Shown here in pieces: positions 10,094 to 20,020 of a stretch of DNA of 64,000 nt (the stretch's first letter is position 1; each line of letters starts with the position of its first letter). This stretch comes from Acanthosepion esculentum. Its lineage: Eukaryota > Mollusca > Cephalopoda > Sepiida > Sepiidae. Where the stretch lies: assembly GCA_964036315.1 (NCBI GenBank), contig OZ038517.1, positions 47,700,237-47,764,236 on the forward strand. The letters run 5' to 3'. Below the pieces are notes generated by a model. It was given only the letters and a program-made list of their open reading frames with translations. It did not search any database and was not told the origin of the DNA. The translations under genes and the position numbers were made by a program.

Positions 10094-11262
10094 TACACTA
10101 TTTACATTCGGACTATTGTCCTCATCTTTGTTGTTGTTATCACTGAATTTCTGTGATCAGGAGTTATCATTATTTACACTATTTACATTCGGACTATTGT
10201 CCTCATCTTTGTTGTTATCACTGAATTTCTGAGATGAGGAGTTATCATTATTTACACTATTTACATTCAGACTATTGTCCTCATCTTTGTTGTTGTTATT
10301 ACTGAATTTCTGGGAAGAGGAGTTATCATTATTTACACTATTTACATTCAGACCATTGTCCTCATCTTTGTTGTTGTTATCACTGAATTTCTGGGATGAG
10401 GAGTTATCATTATTTACAATATTTACATTCGGACTATTGTCCTCATCTTTGTTGTTGTTATCACTGAATTTCTGGGATGAGGAGTTATCATTATTTACAC
10501 TATTTACATTCAGACTATTGTCCTCATCTTTGTTGTTATCACTGAATTTCTGGGATGAGGAGTTATCATTATTTACACTATTTACATTCAGACTATTGTC
10601 CTCATCTTTGTTGTTGTTATCACTGAATTTCTATGATGAGGAGTCATCATTATTTACACTATTTACATTCAGACTATTGTCCTCATCTTTGTTGTTGTTA
10701 TCACTGAATTTCTATGATGAGGAGTTATCATTATTTACACTATTTACATTCTGACTATTGTCCTCATCTTTGTTGTTGTTATCACTGAATTTCTGGTATG
10801 AGGCGTTATCATTATTTACACTATTTACATTCAGACTATTGTCCTCATCTTTGTTGTTGTTATCACTGAATTTCTGGGATGAGGAGTTATCATTATTTAC
10901 ACTATTTACATTCAGACTATTGTCCTCATCTTTGTTGTTGTTATCACTGAATTTCTGGGATGAGGAGTTATCATTATTTACACTATTTACATTCAGACTA
11001 TTGTCCTCATCTTTGTTGTTGTTATCACTGAATTTCTGGGATGAGGAGTTATCATTATTTACACTATTTACATTCAGACCATTGTCCTCATCTTTGTTGT
11101 TGTTATCACTGAATTTCTGGGATGAGGAGTTATCATTATTTACAATATTTACTTTCGGACTATTGTCCTCATCTTTGTTGTTGTTATCACTGAATTTCTG
11201 GGATGAGGAGTTATCATTATTTACACTATTTACACATGAACAATTGTCTTCATTTTTGTTGT
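10094..11262. repeat. 78/81-bp satellite derived from an R1 tail
   Basis: About 14 tandem units, each with ttatcattatttacactatt, acattcagactattgtcctc and atctttgttgttgttatcac. Units are 81 bp, or 78 bp when one gtt is missing. Both lengths are multiples of three, which keeps a frame open for long stretches without implying a protein. The complement of the unit contains caacaaagatgaggacaata and gtaaatagtgtaa, the tail of the R1 elements at 5690-5935 and 63770-63985, so the satellite probably arose by amplifying that tail. Confidence 0.9.
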
Positions 11263-11329
11263 TGTTGTCAAAAGATTTTGACCACGGTGCTTTCCAGCCT
11301 TCAGTAAGTGTATGTCAATCTGGGTAACC

Positions 11330-12204
11330 TTCAAGGAATTATGAACTGAATCCATTATTTCATCAATAAGGTGTTCTTGTTCCACTGCTTTAGAATCTCA
11401 GTGTATATGAATTTTACTATAGAAATTTCAAACATGGAAATTTATAAAAATTTTGCTATAGAAATGTAAAGAAAATAACTGTTTCAGAAATCCTTTAAAT
11501 ATGAATTTTACGATCGGAAGGCATCGGAACTGAAAATCTCTTTGCACATCAGTTCTCTTTTTGAAATATGACTTGGATATTCAATGCTATTCATTAAAGA
11601 TATACATTTCAAGGAGCTTGTTAATAAGTATCTTGTAATTAAACCTAATTCAAGGCTCATTCTATTCAAATGACATTGCCTGGTAAAACGTTCCAATGTT
11701 TCAGCAGTGGACAAAATTTGAAACGTGAAGGATATATGTCCTTACGACTCTGTTTCTAATGAAAATGTTTGTTCTTGGGCCTTTCAAGACAACATGGCAG
11801 GTAAGAGGAGTTAATTGTTTACCGCTTCGATAACAAGAAGATGAAAATACAAATAGAAACAAAATCAGTAAATAAATTAAGGTGGCGGGGGTGGAATTCA
11901 GGTAAAAAATTGGAGAAGAAATAGACAGCACTTAAAATGGTAATAATTTTTCTTGGCTCTCTTTAATTACGAACAACAATTTGGTTAATGTCATTATGAG
12001 AAATATAGCATTAAAAAAAAAAAAAAGGTACGAGTCAAAACAGAACATCTTTTTTTTGTCATTAAGAAATTTAAAATTTAAGAATATGAAAAATGATTAA
12101 ATTAATTAAATAAATTCATCTCAGTACACTGGGTTTATCGTGCTGAATATGGGACAGAATACATTAAAATAAGTGAAGAATATGGGAGAGACATTTTTAA
12201 AAAA
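11330..12204. other. no recognisable feature
   Basis: AT-rich sequence with short frames only. I see no transposon ends or tRNA-like boxes. Confidence 0.45.
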
Positions 12205-12275
12205 ATCATTTCAAGGCAATAAAGCCACTAAGATGCAAGGAGTTACTGAGTGTTAGAGAATATGAGAAAAAAATG
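12205..12275 (-). mobile_element. LINE-A terminal fragment
   Basis: Plus strand reads atcatttcaaggcaataaag, ccactaagatgcaaggagtt and actgagtg, the complement of the last part of the LINE-A 3' UTR. Confidence 0.6.
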
Positions 12276-12379
12276 TGTGCTACTATAGTATCGGTCTACC
12301 TCTTTTTACTACTATAGTATACGGTCTACCACACAGTAAATTATACAGTGACCTCATCTCACCTCTCATGCCATCCACC

Positions 12380-12770
12380 TGTGGTCTACCATCCTGGGTA
12401 TGACGATAAACTGCAGCTGTGTCCTGGGTAAGATGTTTAACTAAGTCCAACAGCAAGGCCTCTGATCAGGAGGTTTTGAGGAGTGTGGAACCACCTCTTA
12501 ATTGCTGGTGTTCCCAGGTCCACCCTGACCCGGGGTGGTAGCACCTGTTAGTGTCCCAGCTATGGGTAAATAGTTAACCCCAAAACTGGGCTCAAAACAC
12601 TATGAAAGTGTAAAAATAGATTTTAATACCAGAAATGCTTTGTAAAAAAAAATTAGTATCAGCAATAAATATTTGAAAAAAGAAAATATTACCAGAAATA
12701 AAAATCTTGTCAGCATTAAATAACCAATTGAGATTAATATGCCACAAAACAAAACAAACCAAACTATAGA
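12380..12770 (+). mobile_element. SINE-4 copy
   Basis: 5' part carries tcctgggtatgacgataaac, then a second gtcctgggtaagatg, aaggcctctgatcaggaggt, ttaattgctggtgttcccag and gtcccagctatgggtaaata. A-rich middle, then gtcagcattaaataaccaat and aacaaaccaaac at the 3' end. No protein. Confidence 0.7.
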
Positions 12771-12778
12771 TTTTTGAT

Positions 12779-12893
12779 TACCAGCTATACATTTCTGAAA
12801 AAGTTACCAGCTGTACATTTTTGAAAAAGGAAATTTTGTCGGCATTAAATAACCCATTGTGGTTGATATGTCGTAAAACAAACCAAACCACCT
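12779..12893 (+). mobile_element. SINE-4 3' end, second partial copy
   Basis: Repeats the accagctatacatttctgaa motif and ends gtcggcattaaataacccat, tgtggttgatatgtcgtaaa, caaaccaaacca. It follows directly on the previous copy. Confidence 0.6.
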
Positions 12894-12904
12894 GCGGTCT
12901 ACTA

Positions 12905-13074
12905 AGATTTAAATGCAATGGCGATCGCCATCTTCTGTCTGTCCGAGACCTGTTCTTTTCATGTCCTTTCATTTCCCTAAAGTCTAATAATTACTTTAGC
13001 TCTCAGTAACTCCGTGCATTGTAATCACATTATTACTTTGCTTGGAGTGAGAGAAATGATTTAAAAATCAAGTG

Positions 13075-13078
<4 letters not shown>
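12905..13078 (+). mobile_element. LINE-A terminal fragment
   Basis: Starts atttaaatgcaatggcgatc (FKCNxxRHL-equivalent) and runs to ttggagtgagagaaatgatt then taaaaatcaagtgcaac, after which a TA tract begins at 13079. Confidence 0.65.

Positions 13079-13141
<63 letters not shown>
13079..13141. repeat. (TA)n tract
   Basis: About 31 TA units seeded at a LINE-A 3' end. Confidence 0.95.
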
Positions 13142-13146
<5 letters not shown>

Positions 13147-13441
13147 ATATTATGAATGTGTTTGCTTATAAAACTCAGTAAATTTCAAAATAAGTTATTC
13201 CAAAATTCGCTTGAAAATGAAACAGGACTAGGTACTTTAATTTAATTCTTTCATTGAATTTGAAATTTTTTTAGTTTCTGTTTTTGAAACATGGTAATTC
13301 CTGTGTAGCGATGGAACCATATTTTTAAATTAGTAAATTTATAATATTTATGTTCTGTAGATTTGCATCGAGCACCATTTTGTAAAAATGAAAATAATGA
13401 ATAGGAACACTGGATTAGATATCTTACTGTTCTTTCTCCTT

Positions 13442-13638
<197 letters not shown>

Positions 13639-13644
13639 TCTGAT

Positions 13645-13830
13645 TTGTTACCTCTTCATCACCGAGGCCTGTAGAACAGTTGGTATGGTGTTCACTTGGC
13701 AACCTAACTGTCAGGATTTCAATTCTTGGTAGTGGATGCGCACTGCTGATGAGTCCCAAATATAGCACGAAACGGCCGTCCAGTGCTTTCTGCATTCTGT
13801 TGAGGTTTCAGACTCGATAATATTACTTAA
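13645..13830 (+). mobile_element. SINE-like unit: tRNA-like head plus hammerhead ribozyme
   Basis: The head (about 13660-13735) has tRNA-like features: an A-box-like gttggtatggtgttc and a T-arm/B-box cagga-tttcaat-tcttg whose five base pairs form with one G-U pair. Directly downstream is a hammerhead ribozyme (13740-13786). The unit then ends in gaggtttcagactcgataat near a short TA tract. The combination of a pol III-type promoter and a hammerhead recalls the schistosome Sm-alpha SINE-like family and animal retrozyme/Penelope-associated hammerheads (family knowledge). Only one copy is visible here. Confidence 0.6.
13740..13786 (+). ncRNA. hammerhead ribozyme, type I-like, minimal stem III
   Basis: The conserved core is complete: CTGATGA at 13746-13752 and GAAA at 13769-13772. 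Stem I is a perfect 6-bp helix, gcactg (13740-13745) with cagtgc (13781-13786), extended beyond an internal loop by atgc/gcat (13736-13739 with 13793-13796). Stem II is gtcc...gcac with the standard G10.1-C11.1 pair and one C-C mismatch. Stem III is the self-complementary acggccgt (13772-13779) with essentially no loop, and the cleavage site would follow GTC at 13780. Such loop-less stem III hammerheads are known to cleave best as dimers. I read this as a real ribozyme motif; activity is not shown. Confidence 0.75.
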
Positions 13831-14261
13831 TTATATATATATATAATTTAATTTAAAGAAAAACAGACCACTTTAAGGAATTATTTTTAAAAAATATGAT
13901 TCCTTCGCTACATAAGAGTTCTCATGTTTCAAAAACAGGAGCCAAAAACTACAATATCATTATTAAAATTAAATTGAATTCAAGTATCAAGCTCTGTTTC
14001 ATGCTCAAGCAAAATTTTTGGAAGAACTAATCTTGAAATTTATGTAGCTTTATGAGCATATTCATTCACAGAATTAATTACTATGGAAACGGCTGAAGCA
14101 ATTATTTCAATAAGGGGTGTAAGGGTTAACAATTTGTATCAACACATTAGTTACTTTCGGAAAGAGGTCAAGTGAATGTAGGGTCGGGGTGTCGATTTTA
14201 AAGCAAATGATGACATAAATATATATATATATAGAAGCAAGCAGAAAATCTTTTTTTTTGC

Positions 14262-14292
14262 CTGATGATGGCCATGTTGGCTGAAACTAGTC
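14262..14292 (+). ncRNA. hammerhead-like hairpin (unproven)
   Basis: CTGATGA, then tggccatgttggct folding as gcc/ggc, then GAAA, then ctagtc: an actagt palindrome that could be a loop-less stem III ending in GTC. Compared with a canonical hammerhead there is an extra nucleotide between the core and stem II, and stem I pairing is weak. It lies in a segment with a short TA tract (14219-14234). Confidence 0.4.
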
Positions 14293-14388
14293 GAGGAATC
14301 TAAATGAAATAATAATAAAAACGTAAGAAAATTAATATACAACCCAGTGTGTCTGAAGATTTTAATTTTTTAATATTTTTTATTGTTC

Positions 14389-14401
<13 letters not shown>

Positions 14402-14455
<54 letters not shown>

Positions 14456-14465
14456 TATATATATA
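14402..14465. repeat. A-run followed by (TA)n tract
   Basis: Poly(A) at 14389-14402 leads into about 30 TA units with one interruption. Confidence 0.95.
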
Positions 14466-14483
14466 TTTATGTCATTCACAGAC

Positions 14484-14600
14484 AGTACTGTTTCGCTGTA
14501 TCGCAGCTCCTCAGTGCGACTAGACTTCCGAATGCCTCAAGCCAGGATCGAAACACAACTAATTTGGTGTCAGCCAGAGCTATCTTCACTCGGTAGAGTT
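14484..14600 (-). mobile_element. SINE-3 copy
   Basis: Antisense: actgtttcgctgtatcgcag, ctcctcagtgcgactagact, aggatcgaaacacaac and ggtgtcagccagagctatct. The start of the same motif (gtcattcacagacagtactg then tttcgttgtatcaca) recurs at 14727-14764, a partial second copy. Confidence 0.7.
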
Positions 14601-14782
14601 ACACAACTAAATCTAGCGTATTGTTTTTACAAAAGTAAACAAATGCCAATGAGCCAAAGTGCTCCATTCATTTTACTGAAGAGCTCTGCATTGTTCAATT
14701 GAAATGTATTTTCAAGAGCTAAATTATGTCATTCACAGACAGTACTGTTTCGTTGTATCACATGTTTGTGTATGTATTTTAA

Positions 14783-15835
14783 TCATTTCACTCCAAACTA
14801 GGCGACAAAGCCACTAAGACACAATGGGGTTGATGAGTGTGAAAGAATATATATAAAAAAAATTGTTAAATTGCAAGAACAAGAAAAGGACAGGAATTTA
14901 GAAGACAGAAGATAATGATTGAAATTCCATTTAATTTTTTGAAGACCAAATTTAGCTGAAAAGCAAGAAGCTGGAAGAGAGCTCCACAAGCAAGAAGCAT
15001 GACAGAAAAAAATTTCTAGCATAGAATTTACAGTTATATCTAGCCATTTCAACTCTAAAATGATGAGACCATGCGACCAGTATAGTACCAAGCTAAAATA
15101 ACTCAAGTATGGCTACCATAGAGGAAAGCTCATCAGATCAATTGCCATGAAAATATTGAGAGAAGCAAATGCTACAGCGATGAGAAAATGACTGAAGCCG
15201 TGATGCCAGGTCAAACTCTTCAAGAATCTCTAAATATATAGGAAGAGCAGCAAACCATATGTGGCAGCAATATTCAAAGCATGGGTGAATGGTAGACTTA
15301 TAAATATGTAAGATTGATTTTGGCGAGACAAAAATTATCTAGCACGACATAGTGAACCAAAATATAGGGTGACCCCAAAAAACGGGAACTTTTTAACAAT
15401 CCAATAAAACCAAGAGTGATGGAAGAAAAATATTTAATTCATAGTAATTGAACCCTTAAAAATATGCTATTTAAGAAACAATGATGGAATTTTCATTTTT
15501 TTTTAAAATTACGTCCTGTAGATGGCGTCCTCCTGTACGAATGCATTCTTGAAATCTGCTGTTGAGATTCCTCATTGACTGCTGCAACATCTCAGCTGGG
15601 ATACTGTGAATTTCATTCTCGTTAGTAAAATGGCGAAATGTTTACTTGCTCAAGGTCACTGTCTCGCAGTGTTGCCACTTGCTCATGTCTGGCAATACGC
15701 ACTTCAGAAATTCCCGTTTTTTGAGGTCACCCTATACTTATCTCCAGACTTAGCAACTGATTCAATATAATAATTCCATTTCATGTCAGCGGAAAACATT
15801 AGCCTGAGAAGACTTACTCTTAAATTCTCTGCAGA
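14783..15835 (-). mobile_element. LINE-A copy interrupted by a MITE
   Basis: Minus-strand LINE-A from the terminus (plus strand atcatttcactccaaactag at 14783) through the ORF end and the YCCHIW-equivalent region (tatgtggcagcaatattcaa about 15259) to about 15362. It resumes after the MITE (15365-15734) at ttatctccagacttagcaac and continues to about 15835 with the LxxDxKW-equivalent region. Frame shifts are present. The nesting shows that the MITE is younger. Confidence 0.75.
15365..15734 (-). mobile_element. MITE / internally deleted IS630-Tc1-mariner element
   Basis: Terminal inverted repeats of about 25 bp: left tagggtgaccccaaaaaacg, right cgttttttgaggtcacccta. TA dinucleotides flank both ends (15363-15364 and 15735-15736). 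On the minus strand, 15500-15610 still encodes a transposase-like C-terminus including RFQECIRTGGRHLQDV, so this is a deletion derivative of an autonomous element that kept its ends and the last codons. It sits inside a LINE-A copy. Confidence 0.8.
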
Positions 15836-15904
15836 TTGATAAGACAAAAAAAAACTATTTGTTTGCATTTAAATGTATTCATGCAAATTTACTTAGTAGT
15901 TCTA

Positions 15905-16258
15905 ATGAGCTCTCCTCGTTGGTACCTTGACCCCCTTAATTTAAGATAACTGCAAGTTAGACTACTAAGTCACGTCATTTTACTGTTGCTATAGCTAGAT
16001 ATAAGCATACATTCTATCCTAATAATTTATTTACTAACACTTCTCACCTGTGGATTGCCCTTCTGATTTCTTGCTTCCCGGCCAACTACAGTCTTCAAAA
16101 ATTTAAATGCAATGTTAATCGCCATCTTCTGTCTGGCTGAGACCGGTTCTTTTAATGTCCTTTCATCTCCCTAAAGTTTTTCATTATCTTTCACTCTCAG
16201 TAACTCTATGCATCCTAGAGGCTCGGGTGGGGCAATGATTTAAAAACATGTGCAACAA
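15905..16258 (+). mobile_element. LINE-A 3' tail
   Basis: Starts gctctcctcgttggtacctt and ends gggtggggcaatgatttaaa at about 16225-16245. Contains acctgtggattgcccttctg in the ORF-end region. Degenerate. Confidence 0.7.
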
Positions 16259-16386
16259 AATAAATCCTACATTAGCCTTTAAATCCCTCAGAGGATGAAA
16301 TGCATTGGTTCGGAATAGTTTTTCCTCTTGTCTTTTTATTCCTTTTTTTCCTTTATGGATACACTATCTGAAAATAATTTACGCAC

Positions 16387-16388
<2 letters not shown>

Positions 16389-16456
<68 letters not shown>

Positions 16457-16508
16457 ACATTTATATATATTATGTTTAACGTTCTTTTATATATAAATGT
16501 CTTTAAAT
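16389..16508. repeat. (TA)n tract plus a small palindrome
   Basis: TA tract at 16389-16453, followed by an inverted repeat: aaagacatttatatata (16455-16471) with tatataaatgtcttt (about 16490-16504), separated by about 20 bp. Confidence 0.85.
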
Positions 16509-16536
16509 AAATTGTCGGACTATGTCCAATTCTAAA

Positions 16537-16550
<14 letters not shown>

Positions 16551-16611
<61 letters not shown>
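16551..16611. repeat. (TA)n tract
   Basis: About 30 TA units bordering the foldback element that starts at 16612. Confidence 0.95.
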
Positions 16612-16613
<2 letters not shown>

Positions 16614-17202
16614 GAAATATAGTCTTAAAGTGTGCTATATTTATGGGGTAAAGTGCTCAATATCAGAGATAGAGCGTGTGTAAATATAAAAGTGGACATG
16701 GAAGTCAGCACTTAGAGGAGACAGTCTGTTTCATGCTAGTGCAATTCAACAAACAGATTTAATCAATGACAAATAAACAAATATATAAGATAAAAAATAA
16801 AAATGAAAATAAATAAAAACAAGCAAAACAATTTGACCCAAATAAATAAGCGAACAAGCGATTTCCGGTAATGACGGCCATTATAGACTACCAACAATAA
16901 GCTATATAAACAAATTTTTACTACGTTAACCAAAAACACCGATCAAAATAAAAGAATAAATAAATAAATATATAAGATAAAAAATAAAAATAAAAATAAA
17001 AAAACAAGCAAAACAATTTGACATAAATAAATAAACAAATAAGCCACTTCCGGTAAAAGTAACCGCCAAAATAGACTACCCATAATGCACCACTGACCCT
17101 TATATAAATAGCCGAGAAAAATAACAGCACTAGTCGCCTGACGATTGCACTAGCATGAAACAGACTGTCGCCTCTAAGTGCTGACTTCCATGTCCACTTT
17201 TA

Positions 17203-17247
<45 letters not shown>

Positions 17248-17615
17248 ATATGGATAAAATAACTGAAAAATATTTTTTGGTTTGATTATTTTTGCGAAAG
17301 TATTTATTTCTATGTTTTTTTTTTTTATATATATATTTAATATTTCAGACCACCTCGGTCCTTCCTCAGAAATTAATTGAATTACTACTGTATTTCTGTA
17401 TTTGGCAGTTTGTTTACACCTTACAGCGTTCTTCATTAGACGCGGATGTCACGTGATGTGGAATGCAACTATGTTTGAATTTTTTTAACGTAAATATAAC
17501 GATAGTATTATGTTGTTTAGATAGGTTTTTTAACTATATTTAAAGAATTTTTTTAACTATTGAAATATTATTAATTTATTACATATCAAGAAAGTATACG
17601 TGGCTTCTCATTATG

Positions 17616-17660
<45 letters not shown>

Positions 17661-17820
17661 TGAACATAGAAGTCAACACTTAGAGGCGACAGTCTGTTTC
17701 ATGCTAGATCGGGTCCGATGATTGCATCTAGCATGATAATGTTCACTTTTATATTTACACACGCTCTATCTCTGATATTGAGCACTTTATCCCATAAATA
17801 TAGCACACTTTAAGACTATA
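16612..17820. mobile_element. composite foldback element with inverted outer arms
   Basis: The outer left arm (16612-16700: atagtcttaaagtgtgctat, cagagatagagcgtgtgtaa) is matched in inverted orientation by 17745-17820 (ttacacacgctctatctctg, atagcacactttaagactat). Inner arms gtggacatggaagtcagcac (16692-) and cagactgtcgcctctaagtg / ttccatgtccactttt (17161-17203) are also inverted. A further diverged inverted pair lies at 17655-17755. TA tracts occur at 17210-17246 and 17618-17656 and at both outer edges. Duplicated A-rich segments (16776-16830, 16970-17030) fill the centre. No ORF. Confidence 0.6.
17138..17169 (+). ncRNA. hammerhead-like hairpin in the foldback element
   Basis: CTGACGA core (position 7 may vary in hammerheads), then ttgc-acta-gcat as stem II (three pairs plus a T-T mismatch at its base), then GAAA, then acag-a-ctgt as stem III ending at GTC (17169). 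Stem I next to it is weak, two clear pairs. There is no extra nucleotide before stem II, unlike the R1-type hairpins. Partial, rearranged copies occur at 16728-16748 (minus), 17685-17700 (minus) and 18487-18508. Confidence 0.45.
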
Positions 17821-17832
17821 TATATATATATA

Positions 17833-18000
17833 TGTTATAAAATGGTTTAACTCCAACAATTATTTTAATATATTTTCTGTTTATATGTTAGGTTTACAGA
17901 TATAATTTATTTAAGTAAATGCTCTATTTTTAATTAAACAGTATTAATTACATTTACCAGCCTGAATGTTTGAGAAATTTTGTAGAAAATGTATGTTATG
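17833..18000 (+). repeat. dispersed repeat E, copy 1
   Basis: Contains ccaacaattattttaatata, tttatatgttaggtttacag, aagtaaatgctctatttttaa and agcctgaatgtttgagaaat. Copies occur at 18663-18790 and, in part, 19262-19375, and an inverted-repeat form lies at 38905-39152. Confidence 0.6.
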
Positions 18001-18019
18001 TGTTGTCATTAAGTTTCTT

Positions 18020-18055
<36 letters not shown>
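18020..18055. repeat. (TA)n tract
   Basis: Simple TA tract; another lies at 18187-18233 and another at 18338-18370. Confidence 0.9.
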
Positions 18056-18058
<3 letters not shown>

Positions 18059-18181
18059 TTTGAGGTGTGTTGTTTTCTTATATTGTGGGTATATGACATG
18101 TAAATATATACATCAACATAAATGTTGCTAACGATATACATATGGACATGTACGTAACAGTATACAAAATTGTTCTACCGG

Positions 18182-18245
<64 letters not shown>

Positions 18246-18332
18246 TACGAAAAACTAGGTAATCTGTATGGGTAGAAATAATGTGGTGAAATAATTTATT
18301 ATATGGAACCTTAAAGTGGTCTGTTTTTATTT

Positions 18333-18362
<30 letters not shown>

Positions 18363-18374
<12 letters not shown>

Positions 18375-18547
18375 GAAGAAATATAGTCTTAAAGTGTGCT
18401 ATATTTATGGGATAAAGTGCTGAATATCAGAGATAGAGCGTGTGTAAATATAAAAGTGGACATGGAAGTCAGCACTTAGAGGCGACAGTCTGTTTCATGC
18501 TAGTGCAAAAACAGACTGTCGCCTCTAAGTGCTGACTTCCATGTCCA

Positions 18548-18556
<9 letters not shown>
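18363..18556. mobile_element. second copy of the foldback arm with a tight hairpin
   Basis: 18372-18490 repeats the 16612-16745 arm in the same orientation. At 18449-18556 it forms a perfect inverted repeat: taaaagtggacatggaagtc...gacagtctgttt against aacagactgtc...gacttccatgtccacttttat, arms about 46 bp with a short centre. A long TA tract follows (18551-18602). Confidence 0.75.
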
Positions 18557-18608
<52 letters not shown>

Positions 18609-18660
18609 AATTCGTCGAGCACACACACACACACACATATATATATGTGTGTGTGTGTGT
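18551..18660. repeat. (TA)n with (CA)n/(GT)n
   Basis: TA tract 18551-18602, then acacacacacac (about 18622-18636) and gtgtgtgtgtgt (about 18647-18660), the last two forming a small palindrome. Confidence 0.9.
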
Positions 18661-18662
18661 AT

Positions 18663-18895
18663 GTATTTCATATATTTTCTGTTTATATGTTATGTTTATA
18701 GATACATTTTATTTAAATAAATGCTCTGTTTTTTAATTAAACAGTATTAATTTCATTTACTGGCCTGAATGTTGGAGGAATTTTGGGTAAAATATGCACT
18801 CTCTGACAGGAGTCAAGCCTGTCACCCTAATGGAACTGGAACCATCTGATGTGCTGATAACCATTCAGCCACGAAGAGTCTGGTTAGCAATGTCT
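18663..18895 (+). repeat. dispersed repeat E, copy 2, with a tRNA-like segment
   Basis: Matches copy 1 up to ggcctgaatgttggaggaat, then continues into a tRNA-like block in antisense (acaggagtcaagcctgt, a T-arm-like palindrome, and aaccattcagccac, an A-box complement) at about 18805-18880. Confidence 0.55.
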
Positions 18896-19248
18896 AAATT
18901 ATGGTTTATAAACATACACCTTCGACAATTTTTCTCGACCAATCATATCTGTCTAAATTATGGTTTATAAACATACACCTTCGACAATTTTTCTCGACCA
19001 ATCATATCTGTCTAAATTATGGTTTATAAACATACACCTTCGACAATTTTTCTCGACCAATCATATCTGTCTAAATTATGGTTTATAAACATACACCTTC
19101 GACAATTTTTCTCGACCAATCATATCTGTCTAAATTATGGTTTATAAACATACACCTTCGACAATTTTTCTCGACCAATCATATCTGTCTAAATTATGGT
19201 TTATAAACATACACCTTCGACAATTTTTCTCGACCAATCATATCTGCT
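18892..19248. repeat. 59-bp tandem repeat, six identical copies
   Basis: Unit contains tctaaattatggtttataaa, catacaccttcgacaatttt and tctcgaccaatcatatctg. Copies start 59 bp apart (atggtttata at 18901, 18960, 19019, 19078, 19137, 19196) and I see no differences between them, which implies recent expansion or homogenisation. Confidence 0.95.
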
Positions 19249-19386
19249 CACAAAATATATCTTAATGTAAACAATGACAACATATTATGAAATGGATGAA
19301 ATCCAACAATTACTTTAATATGTCTTCTGTTTATACGTTATTTTTATAGATATAATTTGTTCAAGTGACACAAGTGACTCTGAAAC

Positions 19387-19402
19387 GGGGGGGGGGGGGG
19401 GG
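19387..19402. repeat. poly(G) run
   Basis: A run of about 16 G, strongly atypical for this AT-rich sequence; followed by purine-rich gagaaagag repeats to about 19535. Confidence 0.9.
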
Positions 19403-19559
19403 GCAAAAATTCAATCCCTTAGATAACATCAGTTTGTCATAGAGAGAGATAGAGTGAGAAAAAAAAAGTAGGTAGAGAAAGAGAAAAAAGTTAGGGAGAG
19501 AAAGAGAGTGAAAAATCAGAAGTAGGGAGAAAGAGAGACCAATGTAGATGTGTACATAA

Positions 19560-19790
19560 ATAAACACCTGGGTCGGATTGGAGAATAGGAGAGCCGAGTT
19601 CGAATTGCAGTCGAATCCATTACATTCACTTACATGCTAATGTCATTGGGAAAGGTATGAATCTTCTTCTGAACCAGCTATTGGTAAATAGCAGGCGAGA
19701 CCGGGTTCTATAGTCTTGGATGGCAACTGGTCGACTGCAGAAAGAAAAGGCAACCTGCTGTTGCGGGGCGGGGGGAATCTGCCTCGTCAG
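19560..19790 (+). mobile_element. SINE-2 copy
   Basis: Sense copy: gagccgagttcgaattgcag (B box), attacattcacttacatgct, attgggaaaggtatgaatc, ctattggtaaatagcaggcg and gtcttggatggcaactgg. No 5S segment precedes it. Confidence 0.65.
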
Positions 19791-20020
19791 TCATGTATCA
19801 AAAGAGACTTGATCGCCTAAGCATGTATCACACATGGCACATAATTGATTCCTTATCAACTTTGGAGATGGTGGGAGAATGGTGGGTAAAAAAAAACTCC
19901 CCCCCAAAACCAATCCTTTGGGTAACAGCAGTTTCTCAGAGAGAGCGCGAGGGAGAGAAAAAAAAAGGACAAATTTATAATATGCCTACCCCCTACTCGA
20001 GTCACCAGCAAATGGAACTA

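Noticed and set aside
10275..11327. Two long open frames (159 and 189 codons)
   Set aside because: They are produced by the 78/81-bp satellite, whose unit is a multiple of three; composition is wholly repeat-driven.
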